64,000 bases of DNA. It comes from Pedobacter faecalis. GTDB lineage: Bacteria; Bacteroidota; Bacteroidia; Sphingobacteriales; Sphingobacteriaceae. The DNA is taken from NCBI RefSeq assembly GCF_030182585.1, contig NZ_JARXOW010000002.1:62001-126000 (forward strand), given 5' to 3'. Shown piece by piece: positions 53,992-63,799 of the stretch. The translations under genes and the position numbers were made by a program. Position 1 is the first letter of the stretch. The number at the start of each line of letters is the position of its first letter. Under the pieces are notes generated by a model. It did no database searches and was not told the DNA's origin. It saw only the letters and a list, made by a program, of their open reading frames with translations.

Positions 53992-54581
53992 GCTAATACC
54001 CTGTTTTTCTCAAAACCTTCAATCAGATCCTTTTGCGCCAGTATAAAATCAATGTCGTCATAACCATTAATGAGACAAGATTTTTTATAGGCATTGATCT
54101 CAAAGCCAGTCTGCTCCCCGGTGTCAACAATCGTCACCGTCTGAGCCTCCAGGTTCACATCCAGTTGCGCATCATGGTTCTTGCTCACCGCAGTAAAGAT
54201 CGCGGCCAGGAATTCATCGCTTACCTGGATAGGCAGTAAGCCGTTATTCAGCGCGTTACCCTTAAAGATATCAGCAAAAAAGCTGCTGATCACCACGTCA
54301 AAACCAGCATCCTGGATGGCCCATGCCGCGTGTTCGCGACTACTGCCGCAACCGAAGTTCTTTCCGGCCACCAGTATTCTTCCGCTGTACTGCGGATCAT
54401 TCAGCACAAAGTCAGGCTTCGGTGTATTATCAGCGTTATACCTCCAGTCGCGGAACAGGTTCTGTCCGAATCCCTCACGGGTAGTCGCTTTCAGAAACCT
54501 CGCCGGAATAATCTGGTCGGTATCAATATTCTCAATGCTCAAAGGCACTACGGGCGATATCAATCGTTCAAATTTTTTCAT
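53988..54581 (-). CDS. leuD: 3-isopropylmalate dehydratase small subunit
   Basis: Small subunit of isopropylmalate isomerase, partner of LeuC. The 197-residue chain shows [28 protein letters not shown] and the [15 protein letters not shown] segment, the family's substrate-recognition blocks. The stop overlaps the GTG of the ABC gene by 4 bp. leuC starts 6 bp upstream on the same strand. Confidence 0.96.
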   Translation of the reverse strand: MKKFERLISPVVPLSIENIDTDQIIPARFLKATTREGFGQNLFRDWRYNADNTPKPDFVLNDPQYSGRILVAGKNFGCGSSREHAAWAIQDAGFDVVISSFFADIFKGNALNNGLLPIQVSDEFLAAIFTAVSKNHDAQLDVNLEAQTVTIVDTGEQTGFEINAYKKSCLINGYDDIDFILAQKDLIEGFEKNRVLA

Positions 54582-54587
54582 ATCAAT

Positions 54588-55994
54588 CTAAGCCTCCGTT
54601 AAAAATTCCCTAACATCCGTAATTCTGCCTGTTACAGCAGCGGCGGCAGCAGTAAGCGGACTTACCAGCAGCGTCCGTGCATCCGGTCCCTGGCGTCCTT
54701 CAAAGTTCCTGTTAGAGGTCGACACACAGTATTTACCTGCCGGGATCTTATCTTCATTCATACCCAGACAAGCACTGCAGCCCGGTTCGCGCAACTGGAA
54801 CCCGGCAGCTTCAAAGATCTTATCCAGGCCTTCATTCTTCGCCTGCTGCTCCACTTGTTTAGAACCCGGAACAATCCATACCGTTACGTTTTCCGCACGC
54901 TGTTTACCGCGTACAAACTCAGCCACCTCACGCAGGTCTTCAATACGCGAGTTGGTGCAGCTTCCTATAAATACATAGTCGACCGGCTTACCGATCAGCG
55001 AAGCCTCTTCCTGAAAGCCCATATAGTTCAAAGCTTTCTGGTACGACAACTGCTCGGTATCGGGTTGTAAGCGTGTCGCCGGAATACTCTCGCGGATGCC
55101 CATACCCATACCCGGGTTGGTACCGTAAGTAATCATCGGCGCAATATCCTCTGCCTGGAAGGTAAGCACGCTGTCAAAACGAGCGTCAGCATCGCTGTAC
55201 AACGTCTTCCAATACGCAAGCGCCTTATCCCATTCCTCACCTGCAGGGGCAAACTCACGTCCTTTGATATAATCAAAAGTCGTCTGGTCGGGCGCAATCA
55301 ATCCGCCCCGGGCACCCATTTCAATGCTCATGTTACAGATCGTCATCCGACCCTCCATGCTCAGCGATTCAATGGCCGAACCGGCATACTCAATAAAATA
55401 GCCCGTACCGCCAGCAGCTGAAATCTTGGAAATGATGTACAGGATAATATCCTTTGCCGTTACACCCTTGCCCAGCGTACCATTCACCTCAATCTTCATC
55501 GTCTTCGGCTTCTGCTGCAGCAAACACTGCGTAGCAAAAACCTGCTCCACCTGAGAAGTACCTATACCGAAAGCAATAGCCCCGAAGGCACCATGGGTAG
55601 AAGTATGGCTGTCGCCGCACACCATGGTCTTACCCGGAAGCGTGATGCCGAGTTCAGGTCCTATCACGTGAACGATCCCCTGAAAAGGGTGGCCCAAACC
55701 GTACAGATCGATACCGAATTCCGCACAGTTCTTCGTGAGCATATCCACCTGGTAGCGCGACAGCTCCTCGCGGATCGGCTCCAGCTGGTTTATCGTAGGC
55801 ACATTATGATCTGCCGTAGCTACGGTCTGCTTCGGTCTGAATACCGGGAGGCCTCTTTTCCGCAAGCCATCAAAAGCCTGCGGAGAAGTCACCTCATGAA
55901 TCAAATGTGTGTCGATGTATAAAATATCGGGAAAGCCGGGTTCACTCTTCACCACGTGCGCATCCCAAATTTTTTCTACTAATGTTTTTGACAT
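54588..55994 (-). CDS. leuC: 3-isopropylmalate dehydratase large subunit
   Basis: Aconitase-type [4Fe-4S] enzyme converting 2- to 3-isopropylmalate. The 468-residue chain has [20 protein letters not shown], the first cluster Cys in [15 protein letters not shown] and two more in [13 protein letters not shown]. The N-terminal segment has the expected [15 protein letters not shown]. It follows ilvC after about 35 bp and pairs with leuD downstream. Confidence 0.97.
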   Translation of the reverse strand: MSKTLVEKIWDAHVVKSEPGFPDILYIDTHLIHEVTSPQAFDGLRKRGLPVFRPKQTVATADHNVPTINQLEPIREELSRYQVDMLTKNCAEFGIDLYGLGHPFQGIVHVIGPELGITLPGKTMVCGDSHTSTHGAFGAIAFGIGTSQVEQVFATQCLLQQKPKTMKIEVNGTLGKGVTAKDIILYIISKISAAGGTGYFIEYAGSAIESLSMEGRMTICNMSIEMGARGGLIAPDQTTFDYIKGREFAPAGEEWDKALAYWKTLYSDADARFDSVLTFQAEDIAPMITYGTNPGMGMGIRESIPATRLQPDTEQLSYQKALNYMGFQEEASLIGKPVDYVFIGSCTNSRIEDLREVAEFVRGKQRAENVTVWIVPGSKQVEQQAKNEGLDKIFEAAGFQLREPGCSACLGMNEDKIPAGKYCVSTSNRNFEGRQGPDARTLLVSPLTAAAAAVTGRITDVREFLTEA

Positions 55995-56029
55995 CTTTAT
56001 TCCTTATTGTTTGCGTTTGCTATTTCTGC

Positions 56030-57511
56030 TTAAGCCGTTTTAATGGATTTCATGGCAGTCATCGCCTTTCTCAAGCGTGCACCCACAATTTCTACCTGAT
56101 GCGAACGCAGCTTTTCATTGATCTCCACCAGCGTCCTGTTGTCAACCGAACCATCTTTTCCTTCATTGTAGTCTTTACCAACCAGGTCGGTATCTACACT
56201 TTTCATAAAATCGGCCAGCAAAGGCTTACAAGCCTGATCAAACAGGTAACAGCCATACTCAGCTGTATCAGAAATCACCCTGTTCATTTCAAATAGTTTC
56301 TTACGGGCAATGGTGTTTGCGATAAGTGGCGTTTCGTGGAGCGACTCATAGTAGGCCGACTCTGGTTTGATACCAGCCTGTACCATCGTTTCAAAAGCAA
56401 GTTCAACACCAGCTCTCACGAAAGCAACCATCAGCAGATAGTTGTCAAAATACTCCTGCTCACCGATTTTCACGTCACCGGCAGGTGTTTTCTCAAAAGC
56501 CGTCTCGCCGGTTTCTGCACGCCATGCCAACAGGTTTTTATCGCCGTTCGCCCAGTCTTCCATCATGGTGCGACTAAACTCGCCGCTCATGATGTCGTCC
56601 TGATGCTTCTGGAAAAGTGGGCGCATAATGTCTTTCAGTTCCTCAGAAACCTCAAACGCTTTGATCTTAGCCTGATTGCTTAGCCTGTCCATCATGCCCG
56701 ATACACCACCATGCTTCAAGGCCTCAGTAATCACCTCAACGCCATACTGAACCAGTTTAGACGCATAACCAGCATCGATGCCTTTCTCCACCATTTTGTC
56801 GAACGACAGGATAGAACCTGTTTGCAGCAATCCGCAAAGGATGGTCTGTTCGCCCATCAGGTCCGATTTTACTTCCGCAACGAAAGATGACCTCAATACG
56901 CCGGCCCTGTGACCGCCTGTACCCACGCAATACGCCTTAGCCTGCGCCAGTCCCTTTCCTTCCGGATCATTCTCCGGGTGTACCGCAATAAGTGTAGGTA
57001 CACCGAAGCCCCTGCAGTATTCTGCACGTACTTCGCTACCCGGACACTTAGGAGCAACCATAATTACGGTAATATCCTTACGGATCTGCATGCCTTCCTC
57101 AACGATGTTAAAGCCGTGCGAATAGAGCAGGGTAGAACCTTGTTTCATTAAAGGCATTACGGCATTAACCACAGCAGTATGCTGCTTGTCGGGCGTCAGG
57201 TTAACCACCAGGTCGGCCGTAGGGATCAGCTCCTCATAGGTGCCAACGGTAAAATTATTTTCAGTCGCATTTTTCCAGGAATCACGTTTCCCTTCAATAG
57301 CCTCTTTTCTTAAAGCATATGAAATATCTAATCCGCTGTCTCTCAGGTTTAACCCCTGGTTCAGCCCTTGTGCGCCGCAACCAACGATTACCAGTTTCTT
57401 ACCTTTTAATGCATTTATGCCGTCAGCAAATTCACTGTTGTCCATGAATTCGCAGACACCTAATTGGTTAAGTTGTTCTCTGAGCGGGAGCGTATTGAAA
57501 TAGTTTGACAT
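56030..57511 (-). CDS. ilvC: Ketol-acid reductoisomerase, class II
   Basis: NADPH- and Mg-dependent isomeroreductase of the Ile/Val pathway. With 493 residues it is the long, class II type with two C-terminal helical repeats. The Rossmann motif is [13 protein letters not shown], and metal-binding Asp/Glu residues lie in [12 protein letters not shown]. It is separated from ilvN by a DinB-like gene, which is unusual, and is followed by leuC. Confidence 0.96.
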   Translation of the reverse strand: MSNYFNTLPLREQLNQLGVCEFMDNSEFADGINALKGKKLVIVGCGAQGLNQGLNLRDSGLDISYALRKEAIEGKRDSWKNATENNFTVGTYEELIPTADLVVNLTPDKQHTAVVNAVMPLMKQGSTLLYSHGFNIVEEGMQIRKDITVIMVAPKCPGSEVRAEYCRGFGVPTLIAVHPENDPEGKGLAQAKAYCVGTGGHRAGVLRSSFVAEVKSDLMGEQTILCGLLQTGSILSFDKMVEKGIDAGYASKLVQYGVEVITEALKHGGVSGMMDRLSNQAKIKAFEVSEELKDIMRPLFQKHQDDIMSGEFSRTMMEDWANGDKNLLAWRAETGETAFEKTPAGDVKIGEQEYFDNYLLMVAFVRAGVELAFETMVQAGIKPESAYYESLHETPLIANTIARKKLFEMNRVISDTAEYGCYLFDQACKPLLADFMKSVDTDLVGKDYNEGKDGSVDNRTLVEINEKLRSHQVEIVGARLRKAMTAMKSIKTA

Positions 57512-57543
57512 CTTTTATTGTTTTTTGATTTATTAAGGTTCGT

Positions 57544-58017
57544 TTAATTGTTGTTGTTTAACACTGCTTTTCTAAGCGCCATGGCATAGCCGAGGTGCAT
57601 CGAGTCGTGAACGGCAAAGAACTGAACCGCCTCATGTACGCTGTTCAGTTCAAAGCCAAATTCTGTAGTATATTGCTGGTAGCTTACAAACATCCCGCTG
57701 GAAAGATCTGTAACGAGGTCGTCTACCGTGCTGCGGCAAAGTGCCACAAAACGACTGATCTCTTCCTGGTCCACCACCTTCTCCGGCTTTGTGCCCTTGC
57801 GGTAAGCCAGTATCGTTTCCATATCCACCCTGGGCTCCAGGCCCGACAAGCGGTAGCAGAGCAGTTGCTGCGCAGAAATGATGTGCGCAAAGTTCCAGAT
57901 GATGTTGTTGTTAAAACCCTCCGGTACATGGTTCAGCTGCTCGGGCGAAAGCGACTCCACCACACGGATGAAGTTCTCACGGGTTGTTTTGATGACGTTG
58001 ATCAGCGTTTCCATCAT
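57544..58017 (-). CDS. DinB-superfamily protein inside the ilv cluster
   Basis: A 157-residue four-helix-bundle protein of the DinB/DinB_2 type. The family's metal ligands appear as His residues in IIWNFAHIISAQQLL (first) and FAVHDSMHLGYAMALRK (last two, HDSMH), giving the usual three-His metal site. Such proteins are thiol-dependent metalloenzymes or unassigned stress proteins. It starts one base before the ilvN stop (58017 shared) and lies 33 bp before ilvC, so it is translated with the operon; no link to branched-chain amino acids is known. Confidence 0.85.
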   Translation of the reverse strand: MMETLINVIKTTRENFIRVVESLSPEQLNHVPEGFNNNIIWNFAHIISAQQLLCYRLSGLEPRVDMETILAYRKGTKPEKVVDQEEISRFVALCRSTVDDLVTDLSSGMFVSYQQYTTEFGFELNSVHEAVQFFAVHDSMHLGYAMALRKAVLNNNN

Positions 58018-58643
58018 TACATGCTAAATACGTTCTTCGGCTTATCAAGATACTCGTTCTCAACCACCTCTTCTCCCGGTTCCATGCGCTCAAATTCGCG
58101 CAGCTTCCGGTTAAAGCCCTCGCTGTCTTTAATGATCGCTACGCGCGCACTGCGAACAAATTCAATCAGTCCGTATGGCTGCAGTACCTCAATCAGTTTA
58201 TCCGTCTCTTCGCGGTGTCCGGTCGTTTCAAACACCGTATAATCTTTGCGGATCACTACCGCACGGGCGCCGTTTTCACGCAGCAGGCGTTCTACAAGCA
58301 CTTTCTCTACAATCGTTTCTGTAGGCACCTTATACAGCGCCAGTTCCTGCCAGATGATGTCCTCATTGGTGTTATAATATACCTTAAGAACCTCCACCTG
58401 CTTCTCAATCTGACGCGATAACTTACGTACCACTTCTTCCGTTTCGTGGATCAGGATATTAAAGCGGTGGATATGCTCAATCTCCGATGGCGAGGTGTTT
58501 AGGCTCTCAATATTGATCTTTCTTCTTGAAAAGATGATGGCAATACGGTTCAGTATGCCGATACGGTTTTCCGTGTATACCGTTATGGTAAATTCCTGTT
58601 TTCCGCTCGCTGCGGTATCGTTTGAATTGCTCATGATCTTCAA
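58017..58643 (-). CDS. ilvN: Acetolactate synthase small (regulatory) subunit
   Basis: Regulatory subunit that gives acetohydroxyacid synthase its valine feedback. The N-terminal ACT domain reads FTITVYTENRIGILNRIA, then the IFSRRKINIESLNTSPSE loop, where effectors bind. The second half (FETTGHREETDKLIEVLQPYGLIEFVRSARVAI in pieces) is the C-terminal domain that contacts IlvB. The 208 residues are longer than E. coli IlvH (163), mainly in the C-terminal tail. ilvB ends one base upstream. Confidence 0.94.
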   Translation of the reverse strand: MKIMSNSNDTAASGKQEFTITVYTENRIGILNRIAIIFSRRKINIESLNTSPSEIEHIHRFNILIHETEEVVRKLSRQIEKQVEVLKVYYNTNEDIIWQELALYKVPTETIVEKVLVERLLRENGARAVVIRKDYTVFETTGHREETDKLIEVLQPYGLIEFVRSARVAIIKDSEGFNRKLREFERMEPGEEVVENEYLDKPKNVFSM

Positions 58644-60383
58644 TTATTTAAGTCTGATTTCACTTACACTGCTGCCCTGTGGCACCATAGGGAACACGTT
58701 GTTCTCCTTGGCCACCATCACCTCCAGCAAATACGAACCTTTATGGTTCAGCATTTCCTCCAGTGCAGCCGTCAGGTCGGCACGCTCATCTACCTTTTTA
58801 CCAGCAATATAATAAGCATCAGCCAGTTTTACGAAATCTGGACTGGTAATGTCTACAAACGAATAACGCTTGTCGTGGAACAACTGCTGCCATTGGCGAA
58901 CCATGCCCAGGAACCTGTTGTTCAGGATCAGGATCTTCACGTCCACCTCACTCTGCATAATCGTGCCCAGTTCCTGGCAGGTCATCTGGAAACCACCATC
59001 GCCTATAATAGCCACCACCGTGCGCTCGGGCGTGCCAAACTTAGCGCCAATGGCAGCAGGCAAACCAAAGCCCATGGTTCCCAAGCCGCCGCTGGTTATG
59101 TTGCTGCGCGTTTGGTTAAACTGCGCGTAGCGGCAGGCCACCATTTGGTGCTGACCAACATCGGTTACGATAACCGCCTCACCTTTGGTCAACTCGTTCA
59201 GCTTATTTAATACCTCGCCCATGGTCATTTCGCCAGTCTGCGGATTTAGCTCGTTCTGTATTACGGCTTCGTGCTCCTGCTCATCAAAAGCCCTGAACTC
59301 CGCCAGCCACGCTGCGTGACTGCGCTGTTCAACCAGTTCGGTCAGCATAGGAAGCGTCTCCTTGCAGTCGCCCCAAACCGGTACATCTGCTTTCACGTTT
59401 TTATCAATCTCGGCAGGGTCAATATCCAGATGGATCACCTTAGCCTGTTTTGCATATTTGTCCAGGCGACCCGTTACCCGGTCGTCGAACCGCATTCCGA
59501 TCGCAATAAGTACATCGCAGGCGTTCGTCTGAACGTTCGGACCATAGTTGCCGTGCATGCCCAGCATGCCCACATTCAGATCATGATCTGAAGGAATCGC
59601 TCCCGCACCCATAATGGTCCAGGCCGCCGGTATGCCGCTCTTTTCGATGAAAGCTTTAAACTCCTGCTCTGCACTGCCCAGCAAAACACCCTGTCCCCAT
59701 AACACAAAAGGTTTTTTAGCCGAGTTGATCAAGGCAGCAGCCTGTTCAATATATTCTTTACGAACAAGAGGCTTCGGCCGGTAGCTGCGGATATGGTTGC
59801 AAGGTGTATAACCTTCATATTCAAACAACTGGAGCTGCGCGTTTTTAGTAATATCGATCAGTACAGGGCCTGGTCTGCCACTTCTTGCAATATAAAAAGC
59901 CTTCGCCAGAACCGCGGGAATCTCCGTAGCATCGGTAACCTGGTAGTTCCACTTGGTTACCGGCGTGGTAATATTGATCACATCCGTTTCCTGAAAAGCA
60001 TCCGTACCCAGCAGGTGTGCAAACACCTGTCCCGTAATACACACCAGCGGTGTGCTGTCTATCTGTGCGTCGGCCAGACCGGTAACCAGGTTGGTTGCAC
60101 CCGGACCGCTTGTAGCGAACACTACACCCACTTTTCCGGATGTGCGGGCATAACCCTGACCGGCGTGTATACCGCCTTGCTCGTGGCGCACCAGGATATG
60201 CTTCAGCTTATCGTTATAGTCGTAAATCGCATCATAGATCGGCATAATTGCCCCGCCAGGATACCCGAAAATGGTATCTGTGCCCTCGGCAATAAGACCT
60301 TCCAAAAGCGCTACAGAGCCCGAAACAGTTTTTGTTTTCTTAGGTTCTGTAAGCGTACTCGCTTCTGCTTGTGCTGTTTCCAT
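58644..60383 (-). CDS. ilvB: Acetolactate synthase large (catalytic) subunit
   Basis: ThDP-dependent condensation of two pyruvates, or pyruvate with 2-oxobutanoate. The 579-residue chain starts with a short extra segment, then GYPGGAIMPIYDAIYD, the catalytic Glu loop HEQGGIHAGQGYARTSG, and the ThDP motif GDGGFQMTCQELGTI with NNRFLGMVRQW. The C-terminal third is complete. ilvN starts one base after its stop, so the two subunits are made together. Confidence 0.97.
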   Translation of the reverse strand: METAQAEASTLTEPKKTKTVSGSVALLEGLIAEGTDTIFGYPGGAIMPIYDAIYDYNDKLKHILVRHEQGGIHAGQGYARTSGKVGVVFATSGPGATNLVTGLADAQIDSTPLVCITGQVFAHLLGTDAFQETDVINITTPVTKWNYQVTDATEIPAVLAKAFYIARSGRPGPVLIDITKNAQLQLFEYEGYTPCNHIRSYRPKPLVRKEYIEQAAALINSAKKPFVLWGQGVLLGSAEQEFKAFIEKSGIPAAWTIMGAGAIPSDHDLNVGMLGMHGNYGPNVQTNACDVLIAIGMRFDDRVTGRLDKYAKQAKVIHLDIDPAEIDKNVKADVPVWGDCKETLPMLTELVEQRSHAAWLAEFRAFDEQEHEAVIQNELNPQTGEMTMGEVLNKLNELTKGEAVIVTDVGQHQMVACRYAQFNQTRSNITSGGLGTMGFGLPAAIGAKFGTPERTVVAIIGDGGFQMTCQELGTIMQSEVDVKILILNNRFLGMVRQWQQLFHDKRYSFVDITSPDFVKLADAYYIAGKKVDERADLTAALEEMLNHKGSYLLEVMVAKENNVFPMVPQGSSVSEIRLK

Positions 60384-60409
60384 TATATTGTAGTTTAGGG
60401 GTTGCTAAT

Positions 60410-62110
60410 TCATTCTGCTGTGTAGGCATCCGTAACGCAGCCTTCGCTGGCATTACTTACCTGTCTGATATATTTATAGAGTACACCTTTAGTTACCGGA
60501 GGCGGAAGCTGCTTCCAGACCGCCCGGCGCTGTGCAAGCACCTCGTCGCTTACGTGCACGTCTATGGTATTATTTACGGCGTCTATCGTAATCTCATCGT
60601 TGTCGTGTACCAGGGCAATGTTTCCACCTTCCCAGGCTTCAGGCGTAATGTGGCCTACCACAAAACCATGCGTACCGCCAGAGAAACGTCCGTCTGTGAT
60701 CAGGGCTACCGACTTGCCCAGTCCCGCGCCAATGATCACCGAAGTAGGCTTAAGCATTTCCGGCATTCCCGGAGCACCTTTCGGACCAACCTGACGGATC
60801 ACCACCACGTCACCCGGCTTCACCTTGCCGCTTTGTATACCGGCAATAAGGTTCTGCTCACCGTCGAACACACGTGCCGGACCCGTAAATTTCTCACCTT
60901 CCTTGCCGCTGATCTTCGCTACTGCACCTTTAGTGGCCAGGTTGCCGTACAGCATCTGGAGGTGACCGGTCTCTTTCAGCGGAGCCTCGATCGGATAGAT
61001 GATCTTCTGTGTCTCGAAATCAAGGTCAACCGCATCAGCAACATTCTCTGCAATGGTTTTTCCGGTAACGGTCATACATTCGCCGTTAATCAGGCCAACC
61101 TTAAGCAAATACTTCATTACCGCAGGTACACCGCCTATGTTATGCAGATCTTCCATCAGGTAAGTACCGCTAGGCTTTAAGTCGCCAAGCACCGGCGTAT
61201 TGTCGCTCACATGCTGAAAATCATCCAGCGTAAGGTTAAGTCCCACAGACTTCGCCATGGCAATCAGGTGCAGTACCGCATTGGTAGAGCCGCCCAGTAC
61301 CATCACCAGTACAATGGCATTATGAAATGCCTCTTTGGTCATGATGTCTGATGGCAGGATATTTCTTTCGAGCAGGATGCGGATATATTTTCCCGCTTCC
61401 ATGCATTCTTTCTTCTTCTCTTCACTCACGGCAGGGTGGGAAGAGCTGTAAGGCAGACTCATACCTAAGGCCTCAATGGCCGAAGCCATGGTGTTGGCCG
61501 TGTACATACCGCCGCAGGCGCCTGCACCCGGACAAGTATGTTTAATGATGCCCTGAAAATCTTCCTCGTCCAGATTTCCCGCAAGCTTTTGTCCCAATGC
61601 CTCAAATGCAGAAACAATGTTCAGCGCCTGTCCTTTATACGTGCCCGAATGGATACTTCCGCCGTACACCATAATAGAGGGACGGTTTAAGCGGCCCATG
61701 GCCATGATAGATCCCGGCATGTTCTTATCGCAGCCCGGAATGGTAATTAAACCATCATAGTATTGTCCACCGCAGATCGTCTCAATAGAATCTGCGATCA
61801 CATCTCTGGAAACCAGCGAATAGCGCATACCTTCCGTACCGTTCGACATCCCGTCGGACACCCCGATGGTGCCAAAGGTCAGGCCTACCATATCATTTTT
61901 CCAGACGCCTTCTTTAACGATTTGCGCCAGGCCATTCAGGTGCATATTGCAGGTATTGCCATCATATCCCATGCTGGCAATGCCCACCTGAGCTTTGTCC
62001 ATATCCGCGTCGGTAAGTCCGATGCCATATAACATAGCCTGTGCTGCTGGCTGGGTTGGGTCTTGTGTAAATGTCTTGCTGTAACGGTTAATTTCTGGTT
62101 TTTGTGACAT
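60410..62110 (-). CDS. ilvD: Dihydroxyacid dehydratase
   Basis: Iron-sulfur enzyme that dehydrates dihydroxyacids to 2-oxoacids in Ile/Val synthesis. The 566-residue chain has the cluster Cys residues in [13 protein letters not shown] and in [16 protein letters not shown], and the conserved [14 protein letters not shown] near the C-terminus. It is the second gene of the operon, 30 bp after ilvE and 26 bp before ilvB. Confidence 0.97.
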   Translation of the reverse strand: MSQKPEINRYSKTFTQDPTQPAAQAMLYGIGLTDADMDKAQVGIASMGYDGNTCNMHLNGLAQIVKEGVWKNDMVGLTFGTIGVSDGMSNGTEGMRYSLVSRDVIADSIETICGGQYYDGLITIPGCDKNMPGSIMAMGRLNRPSIMVYGGSIHSGTYKGQALNIVSAFEALGQKLAGNLDEEDFQGIIKHTCPGAGACGGMYTANTMASAIEALGMSLPYSSSHPAVSEEKKKECMEAGKYIRILLERNILPSDIMTKEAFHNAIVLVMVLGGSTNAVLHLIAMAKSVGLNLTLDDFQHVSDNTPVLGDLKPSGTYLMEDLHNIGGVPAVMKYLLKVGLINGECMTVTGKTIAENVADAVDLDFETQKIIYPIEAPLKETGHLQMLYGNLATKGAVAKISGKEGEKFTGPARVFDGEQNLIAGIQSGKVKPGDVVVIRQVGPKGAPGMPEMLKPTSVIIGAGLGKSVALITDGRFSGGTHGFVVGHITPEAWEGGNIALVHDNDEITIDAVNNTIDVHVSDEVLAQRRAVWKQLPPPVTKGVLYKYIRQVSNASEGCVTDAYTAE

Positions 62111-62140
62111 ATAGGTTTGTGGTGTGTTTCTTTATATTGG

Positions 62141-63031
62141 TTATATAATTACTTCATAATTCTGCTTTTCGAGCACCAGGCACTTGTAGGTGCGCTGTAT
62201 GGTAGCGCCCAGACTGTCGGCCCAGCGCAACGGGAACTGATACTCATCTACAGAGGCTATTCCGGCTATTTCCACGGCCGTGCCACAGAAGAACGCGCTA
62301 TCCGCCTTTTTTAAATCCTCTGCTTTCAGGTGTTTTTCCACGACTTCAATATCCAGTACTTTGCAGAGGTCGATCACCGTAGCCCGTGTGATTCCAGGAA
62401 GAATATTGCCAAGGGGAGGGGTGTAAAGGCGACCGTTCTTCTCGATGAAGATATTCGCTCCTGGCGCCTCAGCGATGTTGCCGTCGCTGTCGAGCAGCAA
62501 AGCTTCATCAAAGCCCTTTTGCTTCGCTTCGGTGGTGGCCAGTATAGAGTTTACATAGTTGCCGCTTACTTTAGCTTCAATGGGTACCGACTTAGGGTTC
62601 GGGCGCTCGTAGCCTGAAATGGAGATCTTCTGCAGATCAGTACCCAGATAGGCACCCCATTCCCAGGTGCAGATCATGATAGACACCTCCCTGGCCGGGT
62701 CGAGCGACATGTTTGGTCCCCCATAAATCAGCGGCCGGATATACGCGTCTTTGAACTTGTTCAGTTCAAGAAGCCGGTAGGTTTGCCTGATCAGATGATC
62801 GATGTCCCAGTGGAAGGGCATGTGCACCAGTTCGGCCGAGCGTTTAAGTCGCTCGAAATGCTCACGCGCCTTAAAAATCCGCGTGCCATTGTGCGTATGA
62901 TAGGCGCGTATGCCTTCAAATACAGCGTAGCCGTAGTGTAGCGACTGACCGTACACGCTGGTACTGGTGTCGGCTGCCTTCTCGAAGCGACCGTTCAGGT
63001 AAAGGATTGTATTTGAATTATAGTACTGCAT
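62141..63031 (-). CDS. ilvE: Branched-chain amino acid aminotransferase
   Basis: PLP class IV aminotransferase for the last step of Leu, Ile and Val synthesis. The 296-residue protein shows YGYAVFEGIRAY, the Schiff-base Lys in AKVSGNYVNS, EAPGANIFI and GNILPGITRATVIDL. I start at the ATG at 63031; the longer frame (to 63094) runs through the terminator hairpin and would include part of the regulatory leader, so it is rejected. It is the first structural gene of the operon, 26 bp after the attenuator stem. Confidence 0.95.
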   Translation of the reverse strand: MQYYNSNTILYLNGRFEKAADTSTSVYGQSLHYGYAVFEGIRAYHTHNGTRIFKAREHFERLKRSAELVHMPFHWDIDHLIRQTYRLLELNKFKDAYIRPLIYGGPNMSLDPAREVSIMICTWEWGAYLGTDLQKISISGYERPNPKSVPIEAKVSGNYVNSILATTEAKQKGFDEALLLDSDGNIAEAPGANIFIEKNGRLYTPPLGNILPGITRATVIDLCKVLDIEVVEKHLKAEDLKKADSAFFCGTAVEIAGIASVDEYQFPLRWADSLGATIQRTYKCLVLEKQNYEVII

Positions 63032-63056
63032 GTTTTCCGCCGTTATACCTTGTTTA

Positions 63057-63085
63057 TTAAAAAAGCGCCATTTTCGGTGGCGCTT
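63057..63085 (-). terminator. Attenuator terminator in the ilv leader
   Basis: On the minus strand an 8-bp GC-rich stem (left arm AAGCGCCA at 63085-63078, right arm TGGCGCTT at 63070-63063) with a 7-nt loop is followed by six T residues and then AAT. It lies between the leader peptide stop (63109) and ilvE (63031), so default transcription can end before the operon. Confidence 0.92.
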
Positions 63086-63119
63086 AGTTATCATTTGTTA
63101 AATTCTACTTATAGCGCCA
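63078..63119 (-). promoter_or_regulatory. Predicted antiterminator pairing in the ilv leader
   Basis: The end of the leader peptide frame contains TGGCGCT (63119-63113 on the minus strand). It is complementary over 7 bp to AGCGCCA (63084-63078), the left arm of the terminator stem. The two pairings exclude each other. A ribosome at the leader stop codon would cover the first segment and permit the terminator; a ribosome stalled upstream would leave it free to disrupt the terminator. Confidence 0.8.
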
Positions 63120-63192
63120 TCTTCTTCTGGACAATAATCAGAAGGACCACATTCAGAATCAGGTTGAAGACGATGCTCAGTGAATTAATCAT
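63109..63192 (-). CDS. ilv operon leader peptide, 27 residues, BCAA-rich
   Basis: An ATG at 63192 opens a 27-codon frame ending in TAA (63109-63111). Fifteen of 27 codons are Leu (6), Ile (5) or Val (4), including a run VVLLIIV at residues 15-21. There is no signal of a secreted or structural protein, and the frame ends directly ahead of a terminator and the ilv genes. This matches leader peptides whose translation senses charged tRNA supply. The last residues QKKMAL separate the sensing run from the pairing segment by a few codons, which suits ribosome stalling. Not homologous to E. coli IlvL in sequence beyond composition. Confidence 0.88.
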   Translation of the reverse strand: MINSLSIVFNLILNVVLLIIVQKKMAL

Positions 63193-63221
63193 GGTGCTTT
63201 TTATACGTTGTTTTACAGAAT

Positions 63222-63252
63222 CCAATTTACCAGTTGCTTATTATACTATCAA
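63222..63252 (-). promoter_or_regulatory. Predicted promoter of the BCAA operon
   Basis: On the minus strand, TTG (63252-63250), a 20-bp gap and TAAATTGG (63229-63222), which deviates from TAnnTTTG at one position, place the start of transcription near 63215, about 20 nt before the leader ATG. Confidence 0.4.
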
Positions 63253-63483
63253 TAGGCGTCCTAAAATAAATAAAAAAAAATAATATTCTAGTATTTTAAA
63301 ATATTTTAAAATTTAATAATACATAATACTCAACATACATATCTTAAATTGGTGGTATCTATACCAAATATGAAATCGGTATTCGGTATGTCTGTTATGC
63401 TTGCATTATAAAATCTGTTGAATTCTTCCTAAAACCTCCACTTTGTCAGTAAAACTTTACAAAAACACCGAAGTTCAGAAGCC
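63253..63483. other. AT-rich gap between ilv leader and atpC
   Basis: A strongly AT-rich stretch with A-runs and poly-T tracts. Apart from its edges I see no ORF longer than about 20 codons, no hairpin of note and no RNA gene. It separates the terminator of the ATP synthase unit from the promoter of the BCAA operon, both on the minus strand. Confidence 0.5.
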
Positions 63484-63517
63484 AAAAAAAAGCCCCTCGA
63501 AATTCAAGGGGCTTTTT
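63484..63517 (-). terminator. Rho-independent terminator after atpC
   Basis: The stem AGCCCCT (63491-63497) with AGGGGCT (63507-63513) is extended by A/T pairs; on the minus strand eight T residues follow (63490-63483). It lies 24 bp after the atpC stop. Confidence 0.9.
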
Positions 63518-63541
63518 CCATTTTTATATCCTGACTGTTAT

Positions 63542-63784
63542 TTATGCAACCCCTTCTGCCAAAACAGTAATTTTGTTTTTAATGACTTCTACTACACCGC
63601 CTTTAATAATAAAGGTGTCCTCGCCGGCAGTTGTTTTCACAATTACCGGTCCGTCTTCAAGTGTGGAAATAATAGGGGCGTGGTCTCTCAGAATCTGAAA
63701 AGAACCAGAGGTACCAGGTACCGTTACAGCCGATACTTCGCCGTCAAAAACTTTCTTGTCTGGGGTTAATATTTCTAATGTCAT
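63542..63784 (-). CDS. atpC: ATP synthase epsilon subunit, short form
   Basis: The 80-residue F1 epsilon subunit contains only the N-terminal beta-sandwich domain (LEILTPDKKVFDGEVSAVTVPG, then GSFQILRDHAPIISTL). The C-terminal helical hairpin of longer homologues (about 130 residues) is missing, so the inhibitory C-terminal mechanism known in E. coli is not available. It follows atpD directly on the same strand, and a terminator closes the unit. Confidence 0.94.
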   Translation of the reverse strand: MTLEILTPDKKVFDGEVSAVTVPGTSGSFQILRDHAPIISTLEDGPVIVKTTAGEDTFIIKGGVVEVIKNKITVLAEGVA

Positions 63785-63799
63785 GCTAAATCTTTGTTA

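Noticed and set aside
63050..63283. A plus-strand frame across the ilv leader region
   Set aside because: It runs antisense over the attenuator, has no family features and no promoter in that direction; the minus-strand leader explains the region.
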